Assembly: GCF_036321145.2 (NCBI RefSeq) | Contig: NC_086232.1 | Span: 12,238,630-12,302,629, forward strand | Length of the DNA: 64,000 nt | Direction: 5' to 3' | Origin: Pelmatolapia mariae | Lineage: Eukaryota > Chordata > Actinopteri > Cichliformes > Cichlidae | Shown here: in pieces, positions 24,701 to 36,491 of the stretch | How the letters are laid out: every line of letters begins with the position of its first letter | Position numbering within the stretch: position 1 is the first letter of the stretch | Notes under the pieces: generated by a model | What the model was told of the DNA's origin: nothing | Database searches by the model: none | Seen by the model: the letters and a program-made list of their open reading frames with translations, nothing else | Translations under genes and position numbers: made by a program

Positions 24701-27700
24701 TTTCTCTGTGTACAGATTTTCCTCAGACCTGTCCCTGTTAACCTGAGTATCCAGTGAACAAAGAGTGGAGTGTGTGTTGAAGAGTGGAGTGTGCGTTGTA
24801 GTGTGAGCTGTCACAGAGGAGAGTGGAGTGGGATTTCTGAAAGGAGAGACGTGTGTGCAAATCCTTTCCGTGGATCCCTGGAAACACCGTCCCCCACACT
24901 TTGTATATATTTCACCTGGTGATTGTAAATACATTTTTGACTTTTATTGTTAGAACTGGACCTGCGCCTTATTTAATTAGGTCCCGTGACAGCCTGTAGT
25001 TGATCCAAAATGCTGCAGCAAGAGTACTGACAGGGACTAGAAAGAGAGAGCATATTTATCTTATATTGGCTTCTCTTTATTGGCTCCCTGTTGAATCCAG
25101 GATTGAATTTTAAAATTGTCTTAAATAACCAATAGTAACACAACATCCTAAATGAGCACTTCACTCTCAGACTGCAGGCTTACTTGGTGGTTCTTTACTT
25201 GTGGGTATCTAATGTGAGGCAGAGCCTTCAGCTTTAAGTCGTCTCTTCTGTGGAACCAGCCTGCAGTTTGGATTTAAGAGACGGACACCCTCTATACTTC
25301 CAAGATTAGGTATAAAACACCTTTTTGTTTAAGCTTATAGTTAGGTCACGCTGAATCCTCAGTTATACTGCAATGAGCCTAGGCTGTTTGGGTCTTCCCA
25401 TGATTCTTCACTGACCTATTTAAACACCACTTTGCATTTGCATTAGTTACTAATAATCTCTGGTTCACTTCCACAGTGTGTCTTTGTCCTGTCTTCCACC
25501 CTCACCCCCAACTGGTTGTGGCAGATGACTGCCCCTCCCTGAGCCTGGTTCTGCTGAAGGATTCTTCACGTTAAAAGAGAGTTTTTTCCTTCCCACTGTT
25601 GTCAAGTGCTTGCTTGTAAGGGGTTCATCTGATAGCTGTGGTTGCTTTTGTGTACTTACCTTACAATATAAAGCATATTTAGGCAATTGCTGTTGTGACT
25701 TGGTACTATATAAACTGAATTGAACTGAGGAGTTAAGATTTACCTGTGATGGTCAAAAAGACTCCAGGCAGATCAGACTGTGTCCATCCTTTATGATCTT
25801 TCTTGAATCTGAATGTGTATCCTCCTGAGTCATTCTTCTTCAGGTTGTTGATGGTCAGGATGTGTTGGTTCTTCATGTTGTCCTGATACTCCACACGACC
25901 TGCAGCCTCAATCAGCTCTTCAACTTCCACTTTATCTTTTCTCCATTTTTTACTCCAACATTTAAACTCTGGCTTCATGTTATCAGGATGTGAGTATTCA
26001 CCTGTGATGTTCACTGAAGATCCTTCCAGAGCACAGATTCTCCTGCTGACATAATTCACTCTCCAGCAGTTTTTATCCTGAACACCTGAAATATAGATGG
26101 AAGATTTAAAGTTGTTTGAATGACCTGTATGCTGACACTTCTTTCAGTTAACTATAAATAAAAATTGAGTTCTGTATTACTCACAAACTTCTGCAGACTG
26201 AAGATGCTCGTGATCTTTTACAGCACATGAAAACTTGTCTTTTGCAGAGACATGAATTGAAATATGTTGATTCTTGTCGTTTCTGCTTCTGTTTTGGTAC
26301 CACATGTACGCAGTTTGAGGGTCAGTCAGATTACAGCTGATGTTACAGGTCAGTGTGACAGACCCTTGTATGTAAGAAGCTCTTTGAACACGAACCTCTG
26401 AAAGATGAGAAATAAACTTTTCATCAGTCACTATGAGATTATGTTTATAATTAAATTTGCTTTTTTAGCAATAAAAACTTAAACATAGTTATGATTTCGT
26501 AAGTGTGCTTATAAATATATTAACAGAGGTAAAACAATGTTTACTTGACAGTGTCAAGTAAACATGACACTGAAAAAATATATTAGAGGTTTGGTGGAAA
26601 ATGTTTCCTTATCTGTGAAAACTTCACCTCTGGGATATGTGATGGAGCACGGCTCATCTACTGATGTCTGTCTGTAAGAACACATTCTCCCTTTAGCATA
26701 GGTCACACTGAAGCAGGTCTCTGTGATGGAACCTGAAACAAAGAAATGATATTGATTGAAATGATTCGCTGTATGACCCATTGTGTTTATATTCTAGCAG
26801 AATAAACATCATGACTCACCCACAGAGACTTCAGGGGCTCTGAGATCCTCGTAGCCTTTGACAGCACAGGAGTATGTGACTGCTTCCTCACTGCTGAGCA
26901 GCTCTTGGTACCAGGGAGACCAGTCCTCATAGAGAAACTCTCTGTTCTTGTACCAGATGTAGGCTGCAGGCTTTTCAGTCAGAGGACAGCTGCTGCTGCA
27001 CATCAGTGTTACTGTCTGTCCCTCTGTGGCAGGAATCACCTTTACCTGCAGCTCTGAGAGGATGATGGATAACAACTTATAAAGTGATGTCATTTGGAAA
27101 GTAATTAATGAGTAAAAGTCACTGTACCTGCAACAACTTGGAGAGTAATATTACTGAGTGAACAGAGTTGTGGACTGTCTGTAGTCTTGATACAGCAGTA
27201 AGTGTTTGCATCACTCTCTCTTAGATCATTGATGGTTAAAGTTGGGTTTTTCTCTTCAGACATGTTGTACGTTACATGTTGTCCATCCACAGAGAGCTCA
27301 CTCTTTGGTCCATTCAATTGTACAGTGAACCATTTGGTGCTTGAAGTCAGATGTTGATGTGAGCAGTGCAGATCCACTGATGAACGTTTTAGAGCACAGA
27401 TCCTGGTTTCTCCTCCAGTAACACCTTTAACACAAACTTCCATTAGCGAACAGATTGACTGTGATTGTTGTATCATTAATCACTGAATAAATATATATAT
27501 ATACTGTGCTGTAGAACTAACCTTAAAATTGGAAATTATCTATAAATGACACATTATCAAAGTAATTTTTATATAAATTGACTGTATATTTTTCACTCAT
27601 AAATAATAAATCAACTGAGATGTAAAAGATAAAAACTCTAACAGGTCTAGCATCTGCTAATGTGGCAGGATGAATATTATGTTTTGGTTCATCACACTGA

Positions 27701-30081
27701 CTTTCCCCGGTGTTGCAGGTAGGAGCTGTGTACATGTCGTTGTTGCCTCAGCCTGAATTGGCAGTACTTGTGTTGATTGTTGTTCGTGTTACAGAGATCA
27801 CCCGCGGATTACCTCCCTGAATCCTCCATCGTGGCTGGTATGTGTTTATTCGGTGCAATGCGTACATTATTTCACTCGGTGGTCAACCAATGTTGTTTAT
27901 AGGTCGTAGCTGCAGAAGCCTCCTATGAGCCACTCTGTTCATGACTCCGTTTAATTGGTACGTAACTCCGATTTGTCACAATCAGTCTTTTATTGTTTTG
28001 TTTTTTTTTATAGTAAAACATTCATTATGCATTGCAGGAAGTGTGGGCCTCAGTGGGCGGCCAGGAGCTTTACAGCAGGGTCGCTACGGCTTTTCTACGC
28101 TACACTAACAGAAGTGCTGCTGCTTTGCCTTTCCCCGTCTGTTTCTGTTTGCGAGGGTTGTTTTTTCCTGCTGCTGTCAGCCTCTTGGAAGTGGACGTCG
28201 GCGTGGACAGCGGCATGTTGATTGACTTAATAATTAAATTAGAGTAGTTGGGCGGATGGCAGTTTGGAGTAATACGGTGACTCCGTCTGCTCCAGATTTA
28301 AGGTTTTATTTAGTTTGTATCTGTCTCCCTGTTTTGATTTGTAATTTGTTTTTTGTTACACCACTGGTAGGAGGGCCTTTTTCTAGCTGCGGATCACCAG
28401 TGTGTTCCTGCGGTTGGGCTAACCCCAGCGTGTGCAAACTAGTGCTTTTTTTGTTTGATTGTTTGTTTTTGTTTTTGGAATGTATTATAATTTGTTTCTT
28501 TTATTTAGATGCGGAGGGCCTGGCGTGGAGGAGACTGGGGTGCCTTGGTGGTGGGATCCTTTGAGTATTACACACCTGCGTTTTTAGTTCATTAGTGTGA
28601 GCGTGTGACAGTGTGCTGCACTTGTATATTGGTGAGTTTTCTTTTCTTTTTGAATTGTTTTTCTGTGTGGCATCCCTGCCCCCCCCCCCCCCCCCCCCAC
28701 TGGTAAGCCTCGGCTCTGAATACTTTTTAGAATATATGTATGTTTGTGCTTTTATATGCTGTTTTAAATAATTATTAATAAATTGAACCACGTCTCTGTA
28801 TTGAGTATAACGGATCTGAGTGTCTTCCTGGTAATTAGTAATACTTCTATCCAGTATTCTCTGGGTGAAATTCCCAGGATGGCGTTGTCTGTTAAATTGT
28901 GACGAGTGTTTATTCCATCTCCACCTCCTGCTGCCGCACTAACATTACTGTTGTTGTCCAGGTTTTACATTTAAAGTTGAGAGTAAATGTAAAGCAACTC
29001 AAACGTTAGACAAACTACTGCATCATCTAGCTGGGTTAACTTCCCTTTATCAAAGCGAAGGATTAAAATGACAGAGTGACAGTTTTATATTCAGTTTAAC
29101 ACATTACACAGTGAAACTTAACTTCCTATACATGCATCTTCCTCTTCGTGTACGTGTATGCTGTATCTTTTGGCATGAGAAATTACATGCAACCATTTGC
29201 AATATTATTTACAACACACAGTGTATTTTAGTACTTTGTGTTGTCTCTACAGCATGCTGTTGTCTTTAGTCACAAGTTCAAGTTTTATTTTTTTCTTTTG
29301 TGAGAGCAAAAAGCTGCAGAGGTGTTAAAACTGTTTTCTGTATCTGGTTTATGATGGAAACACGTCTGTGGTGTCAAAGAATCTCCAGACTGATGCTTAG
29401 TGAGCGTGAACAGCTGTAATGATGTAGACCTGCAGCCGCTCTTTGTATCAATGTAAAGGATCATGATATTTCAACGACAGCAGTACCAAGCACTGTTTCA
29501 TGGGAATTTGTAGTTCTTGTGTTGTATGTCAGGAGCTTTAAACTGATTTTAACAGCTGTTTTCTGTTGGTTTTACTCTGAAAACCCCCATGTGGGCTGAG
29601 AGTGGACTGTTCCATTAATGATGTTCTAATGACAAATTATTCATTCTGTGAGCTGAAAAAAGCCATTTCTGATCTCTTTATATGTTCATGACTTTTAAGT
29701 ATGGCGTTATTTTAGTGCTCAGAATAGAGGCACTAAAATAACGCCATATTTAAGACTCCAAGTGTTAAGAGTCCTGCTTGGTTGCTGTTTAGTTTCCCTC
29801 AGTGGCTTTAACAGGACATTCATTGCAAACGTGTGCAGAGTAATGTTTACACCTGTTTCTACTCTGTTCCAGCCATTCAGTGATGATGTTATTGTGCTTT
29901 AATGGACTTCAGGGGCTCATCAAAGCAGAACTCCTGTTGCCTAACAGTGAATCTCATGTTTTCTAACATCCTTTAATAACTTTTTACAGCCTTCAGTTAT
30001 CATAAGGAGGAGAGAGTCATTCCTACCTGAGAGACACAGAATGAAACCCAACCAAAATAATCCAGCTTCTGCCAAAATCAT
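21718..30081 (-). CDS. Ig-2: CD22/Siglec-like Ig-superfamily receptor, intact
   Basis: Exons in transcript order: signal peptide 30027-30081, V Ig 27128-27424, C2 26820-27053, half-V 26628-26732, C2 26185-26397, Siglec-like V 25744-26085, C2+TM 23852-24197. Two alternative 3' ends follow: juxtamembrane 22798-22858 with tail 21718-21897, or juxtamembrane 23685-23742 with tail 23100-23273. Splice sites are canonical apart from a weak acceptor at 23274. Lengths sum to whole codons for each version (1833 and 1824 bases, 610 and 607 aa), and using both juxtamembrane exons would break the frame. The signal peptide begins MILAEAGLFWLG. The V domain has KWF and DANTYCC. The Siglec-like V keeps FRF plus a nearby Trp. 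The TM has no charged residue, so no adaptor pairing is expected. The first tail carries YENI, YSTL and YSTI motifs that are not strict ITIMs. The first intron holds about 2.6 kb of inserted sequence. The second tail acceptor is weak. Confidence 0.8.
22440..22640. repeat. GC-rich dispersed repeat
   Basis: The order of cagctgcagggcggggg, gaagcagtgggttcag, acagtgccagg and acagctgctat matches 62900-63000 (ctgcaggggaggagtgatg, cagtgagctcaacgg and so on). It lies in a 3' intron of Ig-2. Family unknown. Confidence 0.45.
24452..24988. repeat. LTR-like insertion in the Ig-2 intron
   Basis: The segment opens TGTCATGG and closes CCGTGACA, short inverted TG...CA ends, within the intron between the C2/TM and Siglec-like V exons. 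It contains a TATATATTTC stretch near the right end. No matching target duplication was found, so solo-LTR status is tentative. Confidence 0.4.
24995..25728 (+). repeat. L2-type LINE 3' end
   Basis: The segment starts with gatccaaaatgctgcagc and runs to a 3' end rich in tgaattgaactg, with the words gcccctccctgagcctggttctg and ataaagc on the way. Related tails occur at 50630-50920 (plus) and at 18925-19115 and 50965-51200 (minus). It has no intact coding region. It ends 16 bases before the Siglec-like V exon of Ig-2. Confidence 0.6.
27700..28900. other. GC-richer, unexplained segment in Ig-2 intron 1
   Basis: Base composition rises against the AT-rich flanks, with cag and gt boundaries suggestive of small exons (for example gcaggaagtgtgggcctc at 28035) and a run of about 20 C at 28680-28699. 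No frame gives a recognisable protein. It is absent from intron 1 of Ig-4, so it is probably an insertion of unidentified type. Confidence 0.35.
29700..29748. other. Perfect 19-bp inverted repeat (hairpin)
   Basis: Bases 29700-29718 are the exact reverse complement of 29730-29748, with an 11-base spacer and a partly paired extension outside. Function unknown. It lies about 330 bp on the downstream side of the Ig-2 signal exon, in intron 1. Confidence 0.7.
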
Positions 30082-30227
30082 GATTGCTGTAGCTTCTAGT
30101 CCAAAAGTTGGTTGTTTGAATCTTTAAAAGCTGAATGTGCTCACAGGAAAGGCTGAAAACAGAACTGACAGTTGTGAACATCACTGCATCTAAAGATAAA
30201 CTCTTTGCAGCTTTAACAGCATTAAAT

Positions 30228-30242
30228 CACTTCCTCCTTTTT
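30228..30242 (-). promoter_or_regulatory. PU.1/ETS-like site upstream of Ig-2
   Basis: Minus-strand AAAAAGGAGGAAGTG lies 147 bp upstream of the Ig-2 ATG and closely follows the PU.1 consensus (A-rich, then GAGGAAGT). A GATA-type AGATAA on the plus strand lies about 30 bp closer to the gene (30194-30199). The same pair occurs upstream of Ig-3 and its relics. Confidence 0.5.
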
Positions 30243-31347
30243 AGAAAGAACACACCTCTAGTAAGAATTTATGCATTGCAACAACTTAAGCACGGACAGA
30301 GACCACAAATACACACATAGAAGGATAATTAGGGAGACAGTGAAGATATCTGTGGAGAACGAGACACAAGTGAGTGAAATCACTGCAAATTCGCCAAATA
30401 TGTAGGACTAAACACAAAGCGCAAGAGATGGGAGACTATAAAAATAAAACAGGTAATGACTAACACCAAGACACTGACTCAAACATATAGACAAGACACA
30501 GACACAAGATTAAAGGAGCAAAAATGCTTCATAAACAGGCCACAGAGACCCAACTCAGACATGACTTAAGAACCAAGACCAGAAGGTAAAATGCAAGTAG
30601 TGAATGAAAGAGGATATCATAAAAGACAGAACATTATTGTTATAGTGTAGCTTTCACATTTAAAGTTCATATAAAATAACTCAAATATTAGAAACACATC
30701 TAACTGCATCAGCTAACTGGGTCAACTGCTCCTTTTCAGATTTAAGTGATGAATTAAGGCAGCAATGACATTATATTTTCAGCTGTTTAACACATTGCAC
30801 CCTGAAATTTCCTTTATTTCATGTCTTTTCTCTGTGTCTAAGCTGTTGGTTTAAACATGAAAAATTCCATACAGTCATTTCCTGTATTGTGTATCTTGTA
30901 TTGTTTATAAATGTACTGTAATTTTTTGACTCTGCAGCATGCAAGTGTTGTTGGGAGAGCAGAAAGCTGCATATTTGTTAAAACCCGTTGTCTGTATCTG
31001 CTTTCTGATGGAAACACACCTCTGTTTCACTGCATTCTTTCATGGAGTATTATTCACCTCTAATAAAAGGCTGTTTTAAGTTTGAGGGAAGAGAAAAGGA
31101 GAAAAGACACACTGTGGAAGAGAGCCAAAAGTGAATAATAGCAAATGAATAAATGTAGAGTGGTGTATAAACACAGAGTGAAGCGCAGTACATCATGGGA
31201 AGCCCCCAGAGAGGGCTTGGAGTCACCTAATCCAAACTGAAGCTTTGAAAAATTCATGTTTTAAGCCTAATCTTAAAAGTAGAGAGACCGTCTCTGTCAC
31301 TGTCCCGGGCCGTGTCCCCGCGTTCTGAGTTTTTATTGTATTTTGAT
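30243..31347. other. Ig-2 upstream region
   Basis: No gene is visible. The stretch 30900-31030 repeats words seen at 29250-29360 and 59740-59800 (gtctgtatctg, ttctgatggaaacac), so it belongs to the duplicated flanks of the receptor units. Confidence 0.45.
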
Positions 31348-32474
31348 TAGTGCTGTCAAAATTAACGTGTTAACGCAAATTAATGCGCAATTGCAGTCAA
31401 CACTATTAACATTTTTAATGCAATTAACGCATCTGGAGTACAGAATGACTCAAAATCCCTGAAATGTTTCTGTCAACATATTTCAGTTTTTCCAAGTGTG
31501 CAAATGGGCAGTTGATCTGGTAGTGACGGGCAGCTGAACCAATCAACTCAATCTGGAAGATGATAAATGCACATTGGCCCTCTCGATGGGAAATTTGAAT
31601 ATTAAAAAAATAACAAGATGGAACAGTCGACCGGCATAAAGTATTATGCACATTGTGCAAGAAGGAATTTTTTTTTTTCACCGAAGCACTTCCAGCTCAA
31701 AATATCACATTGATGTGAAGCATACATTAGTCGGGGATGCTGCTAGCACTTTGTCTAACGCGTCACCCAGCTTGCGACAAACCACTCACTGAGCGTTGGG
31801 GACTCAGTAAGTCTACCTCGGACATATTGACTGACACAATTGCCAAACTGCAGACCTATTAATATCGTTGAGAACACGCGCTTTACATAGCTTTGATTCC
31901 TCGTTTCAAGGACTTGAAGTGCCTCCCCAAGAGTGACAGAGACAGTGGATAAATGTTTACGGAGTTGTTTGTTAACATGAACGTTCAAGATGTTCAATAA
32001 ACAGTGCGTATGTTTTCCCTTTTTTCTCGAGTCTGTTTGCTCCCGCAAAATGAAATGCGATTAATATAGACTAAAAATGAACAATATTTACTCGTGCTTA
32101 ATCAAAATTAATCCACTGTAACCCTGTAATGAATTTGATTAAACATTTTAACTGTTTGATAGCGCTAATATATATTATATGTTAGTGTATACTTACCTAT
32201 TAGTGTTTATAGTTTTTTTTTTTTAAAAGCTGTAGCAAGAGAGAACCTGTGCTAAAAGACTGAAGAAAACTATTCAAATTCTCTTTGAATTTAAGCATTT
32301 AACATTCATTGTTTATTCTGCATTTACTTCGTTATATTGCATAAATGTCAGTTACAAGCTTTACTATAAAGTTGCAATGTATTTGCAACCAGGCTATTGA
32401 TCAAGTAATTGCAATTAATCGTGATTAATTACAGAAAATTGTGAGATTAATTAGTTAAATTGAGCCTGTAGCTG
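31348..32474 (+). mobile_element. Degenerate hAT element with BED-type remnant
   Basis: The left end tagtgctgtcaaaattaac has imperfect reverse complements at 32148-32167 and near 32474. Translating 31640-31860 on the plus strand gives broken pieces resembling the N-terminal BED finger and linker of fish hAT transposases (a CAKEFFF-like patch, then SPSLRQTTH), with several stops. No exact 8-bp target duplication remains. Confidence 0.5.
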
Positions 32475-32879
32475 ATTTATTTATGAAGCTCAGAACAGAA
32501 TTGTCTCAAGACCAGGTATGTGTTCAACAAAGATATGACCAGGTACAAAGACAACTACCTCAGTGACACTGAAAAATGTTTTAACTTCCCACTACGCATT
32601 ATTCTAGAATATGTACTGACATAAAAATATTTTAAAAATGAATTCAAATTTCTTCTTCTGACACTTCTTCTGGTCATGTTTAATCTAAACCAATCACAGG
32701 CCCACAATATGGGTGGATTTATATGTTCATACCATTCTACAATCTGTTTATTCCTGACTCCCCCAGTCGCTGTGTCAAGCAGAGTTTCTGTCTGTTGGTT
32801 TCCTGTTTTATACTGAGTCTCTTGTCCTGAATGCATTGTGCCTTCTTTCATTTGCCCTGTCTCGTTATGTCTGATTTGT

Positions 32880-33180
32880 TCCAGCAGCGTGCTCTATCCT
32901 TTTCAATCCTCTCGTTATCATGCATGTGTATTTAAGTCTTCAGTCTTCCCCTGTCTGTCGTTGTGTCCTCCACATTAGCTGTGTGTTTAGTGAGGGGTTC
33001 GTGTTCTCTTGTCTAGTCATGAGTTCTGTAGACAACAGAGTCTTTATTTGTTTGCTTCTTTTAGTGTTTCTTTGTACTTTGTTTTTAGTTTGCTTTCTCA
33101 GCCAATAAAGCTGCCACTTTCAGTTAATTATACATTTCTGAGTCCTGCATTTGGGTCCTACCCCTGCCCACTTGAATACA
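32880..33180 (+). repeat. LTR-like fragment, duplicated at 40.6 kb
   Basis: It contains tatttaag (TATA-like, 32930-32937), ccaataaagc (polyadenylation-like) and gagtcctgcatttggg, the same series as the solo LTR at 48916-49327. The second half is repeated at 40617-40757 as part of a segmental duplication. Confidence 0.5.
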
Positions 33181-33339
33181 TTTCAAGAGCTCATCACCGC
33201 AGGAAATTTTAACATCCTCTTGCTTAACAGTGAATCACATATTTTCTTACACCCTTTAATAATTTCTGGAATTTTTCTACACTTGAAACATTTTTGCAGC
33301 CTTCAGTCATCATCAGAAGAACAAATTGTAATTCCTAAC

Positions 33340-33400
33340 TGAGAGGCACAGAATGAAACCCAGAAACAAAAATCCAGCTTCTGCCAACATCATGACTGAC
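33340..33400 (-). pseudogene. Signal-peptide exon relic r2
   Basis: It reads MMLAEAGFLFLGFILCLS on the minus strand, close to the Ig-3 signal peptide, but the donor GT is changed (CTCAGTTAGG instead of CTCAGGTAGG). A PU.1-like site at 33533-33545 is retained. No V or C2 exon follows in the 3' direction before 31 kb, so it is an orphan left by duplication. Confidence 0.65.
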
Positions 33401-33659
33401 ATAAAATCAACTAATAATCATAAAGTTGATTGTGTCAGTCTTTACAGCTGAATATTCTCAATGGAAAGGCTGTAAACAGAACTAATGTCAGTGGGCCTAC
33501 AGATAAACCGGATGCAGTTTTATCACAATTGACACTTCCTCTTTCATGATGGTTTTTAGAAAGAAGACCCCTAATGAAGAGCTATATAACTCAGCAGCAT
33601 AAATAAAGTTCTGGTTCTGTCCCCAAATTCCACCAACATCTTAAGTTTCCTACCATCTG

Positions 33660-34650
33660 GGACAGGACACTGGACCATGTGCACAGTAATATCAGCAGGC
33701 CTACAGACAACCTGACCACCTCTCTCTGCTCCTCATCCCTGCCTGCACCCTTCTTAGGAAACAAACCCCTCCAAGCACCAGGGTCATTAAAACATGGCCA
33801 GATGATGCTCTCATCAAACTACAGCACTGTTTTGATCCGACAAACTGATCCATTTTCGGAGACTGTCACTCACTCTGTCATTTTCTACATTAAGTGCTAT
33901 GTAGAGAATGTGACAGTGACCAAAACCATCAGGATTTTTCCTAAACAAACACTTTGCAAGATGAATGAATTATAGGTTCTGATCAGAACTCGCAACTCAA
34001 CCTTCAGGCTGAGGAACAGTTCTCTGTGCGGCACTGCCAGATCCAACCTGACTCCAGCCTCCTCACTCACAGCAACCCCTGCCAGGTGTGGGGAGGCATC
34101 CAAGCCCTTACCAACCACAAAGGCCAGAACTGCCCAACCCTCAACATCTGCCTCAAACTTGCAGATACGCTCATCACCAACTTTACTCAGTTTAAGTCCA
34201 CTCCTCCCCCCCTCCCCCTGCCCCTTCACCAAGAATCCCTCCCCCCCCTCCAAGAGCATGAGATCAGGAGGAGACTGAGAGGTGAACCCCAGGAGAGCTG
34301 CTGGCCTCAACGACATCCTAGGGGCTGTGCTTAAAGCCTGCACAGACCTCAGCAGTGTCTCAGCAGATCAGAAAATGTCTACCCTCCTCCCTTGACCCCC
34401 TTACAGAGCAAATCAGTCAAAGGAGGACGCCATCAACATCACCCTCCACAGAGTGCTGAGCCATGTGGAGTACAGGAAAAGCTATGTGGGGATGCTCTTT
34501 GTGGACTACAGCTCAGCCTTCAATACCATAATCTCAGACATCCTCACCACCAAACTCGACCAGCTTAATACCAATCCCCCTGCTGCTGGATCAAAGATTT
34601 CCTTACTAACTGGCCTTAATCACTCTGATCCCCAAACATATACTACTCAC
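33660..34650 (+). mobile_element. Non-LTR retrotransposon fragment (L2/Rex1-like)
   Basis: It translates in pieces to an endonuclease-reverse transcriptase element. One piece near 33660-33830 is the linker (DHVHSN..., TWPDDALIKL). A reverse-transcriptase patch at about 34480-34545 reads MLFVDYSSAFNTII, the Asp-containing motif of the family. Frames are broken by stops and shifts. A sister copy lies at 41490-42540. Confidence 0.6.
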
Positions 34651-36185
34651 TGATGGTGAGTATAGGTTCAAATCAAGTAGAGCAACATCAGTGGCATTGT
34701 TAAAAAACCACGCGTCATCCTGTTATCCCAAAAGCCCATCCCCCTTGAGACTGTCTGCTCCCCAACCAACAAAAAAACAAAACAAAACTCAACATTTAAA
34801 CATAAAGAAAAACAACAAAGAAAGAACAATATAATATCCACAGCTGCACCAAAGAGTAAAATAGTGAAATTTGCATAGATCACTCTATTCTAAGTCCCTT
34901 TTAGTACATAACAATAATGATCAACAAAAATTTATCCATTTGTTAATAATGAAAAAACTGATTTACTCATCTTTGTCAGAATCTTTGAAGCACAGGCCGA
35001 AGGGTGGCAACGATCTTCCTCTCCAGTCCATTAATGAACCAAAGACCAAGACAGAGTTTTAATTAATTTGAAAGCCTGATGCTTAACCTTGTCAACCCTT
35101 GCTGGAAAATTCAAAAAACAGTTTTACTTGTTGTTATCAATCGTCCACCTGGGCCTGATTTAGTGCTTAGCTCAGATAAGAAAAAATTATTGTGGGTGAT
35201 TTTAACATCCCTAAATGTGTGGTAGAAGATGTCAACTTTGTGATAGTCATAAATTATTTGCCATGATTGGAATTTTTGTGCTATTTCCATCAAAATATGT
35301 TTTCAGGATCTGTCAGAAGCAAAAGAAACCAAAATATATTTTACATTAGTTAAATATAAAGTACAAACCTATACAGTCAATTAAAACTGACAATATGTGT
35401 CGATATATGTAAAAATGACTCAACACCTCATACAATATTCAAATCAAAACACTGCAACTACAGCCTAAAAATGCAATAAATTAACATAGTACTGCAATGT
35501 GGTACTGTACATTAAATGTGTCAGATTACACAAACTGGTACCCACTTCAGTATAGTTTTAATGGTTCATTTCAAAGTTTATGAGAATTAATCATTTTTTG
35601 AAATATGTCATTACACACTAACATATTTATGATTGTATATTTATGAGAAGAATTTTCTTCTATTTTTCTGTAAAAAAAAACAAACGACTGACTGCACCTT
35701 TAGTAACGTTTGCGCTCACTTGATGTAGTGGTGATGCAATATTAAGTTTCGCCAGTAGATGGCAGTAGCAGATTCGATAAATGAGTGAGTAGCACATTAT
35801 TCGCAGCAGAAGCAAGAAACTACAGTTGCAGGGGAGAGACAGTCAGGTGTACATGTAAAAGCTAAGCTTTTGAGTTTTTTTTCTATGAAGTCTGGAAACA
35901 TGGGGGATCCCAAGTTTCACACTTTCTTGCTAAAAAAAAAAAAAACCCGCATCATTTCCATTGGATCACATCTGATCACAGACTTCAGCTGGGCCAAAGC
36001 AGGCTAACTTTTTTCATATGCACCCATGATGTTTGTCATACATGTAGAATTTGATATGGAGTTATAGCTCCCCCTTAAAAAATGTAGATAAATAAATATA
36101 TTAAAAAATGGTGTGGCTTAAATATTTTGTAGACACAGTGTTGTTCATTTATTTTGATTTGGCCATCATTAAGGTGCGTTTCTCT
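34651..36185. other. Left copy of duplicated non-coding block
   Basis: No gene. The block is paired with 42540-43800, almost co-linear and including caaaatatgttttcagg..., gaagcaaaagaaac and ggggatcccaagtttc. It contains the CTCF-like motif described separately. Confidence 0.6.
35752..35765 (+). promoter_or_regulatory. Exact CTCF-type core motif
   Basis: CCAGTAGATGGCAG fits every position of the CTCF core consensus CCASYAGRKGGCRS. The homologous blocks at 43.39 and 18.07 kb carry one and two mismatches, so only this copy keeps the full site. Binding is not shown by sequence. Confidence 0.45.
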
Positions 36186-36491
36186 TTAACCTCCTAAGAC
36201 CCGAACTCTTCCATGGCATGCATTTTTAATTTCTCTTTGATATTTGGGCATATTGGGACCCGATGAATGTAAAAACAAAGAATTACCAGGGATTTTTTTT
36301 CCTGATTTTTGTTTCTAAGAAAAATGAGAGCCACATATGAGGATATTTGTTTAAAATTTCGATAGAACAGTAGCAGTATAATGTCCTCGTAAGTGGATAT
36401 CAGGCCCTTGTAGAGCAAAATTGAGTATTTTGGTCTAAATAACCCAAAATGGGATGTCCACGTATGTGGACGCCATGTCCTAGGAGGTTAA
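36186..36491. mobile_element. piggyBac-type MITE with TTAA target sites
   Basis: TTAA at 36186-36189 and 36488-36491 brackets a 298-bp segment whose ends are inverted: left CCTCCTAAGAC, right GTCCTAGGAGG. There is no coding capacity. A second, more decayed copy in opposite orientation lies at 46380-46718. Confidence 0.72.

Noticed and set aside
28032..28564. Hydrophobic plus-strand frames in Ig-2 intron 1
   Set aside because: No domain, no in-phase neighbours, no counterpart in sister genes. Kept only as an unexplained block.
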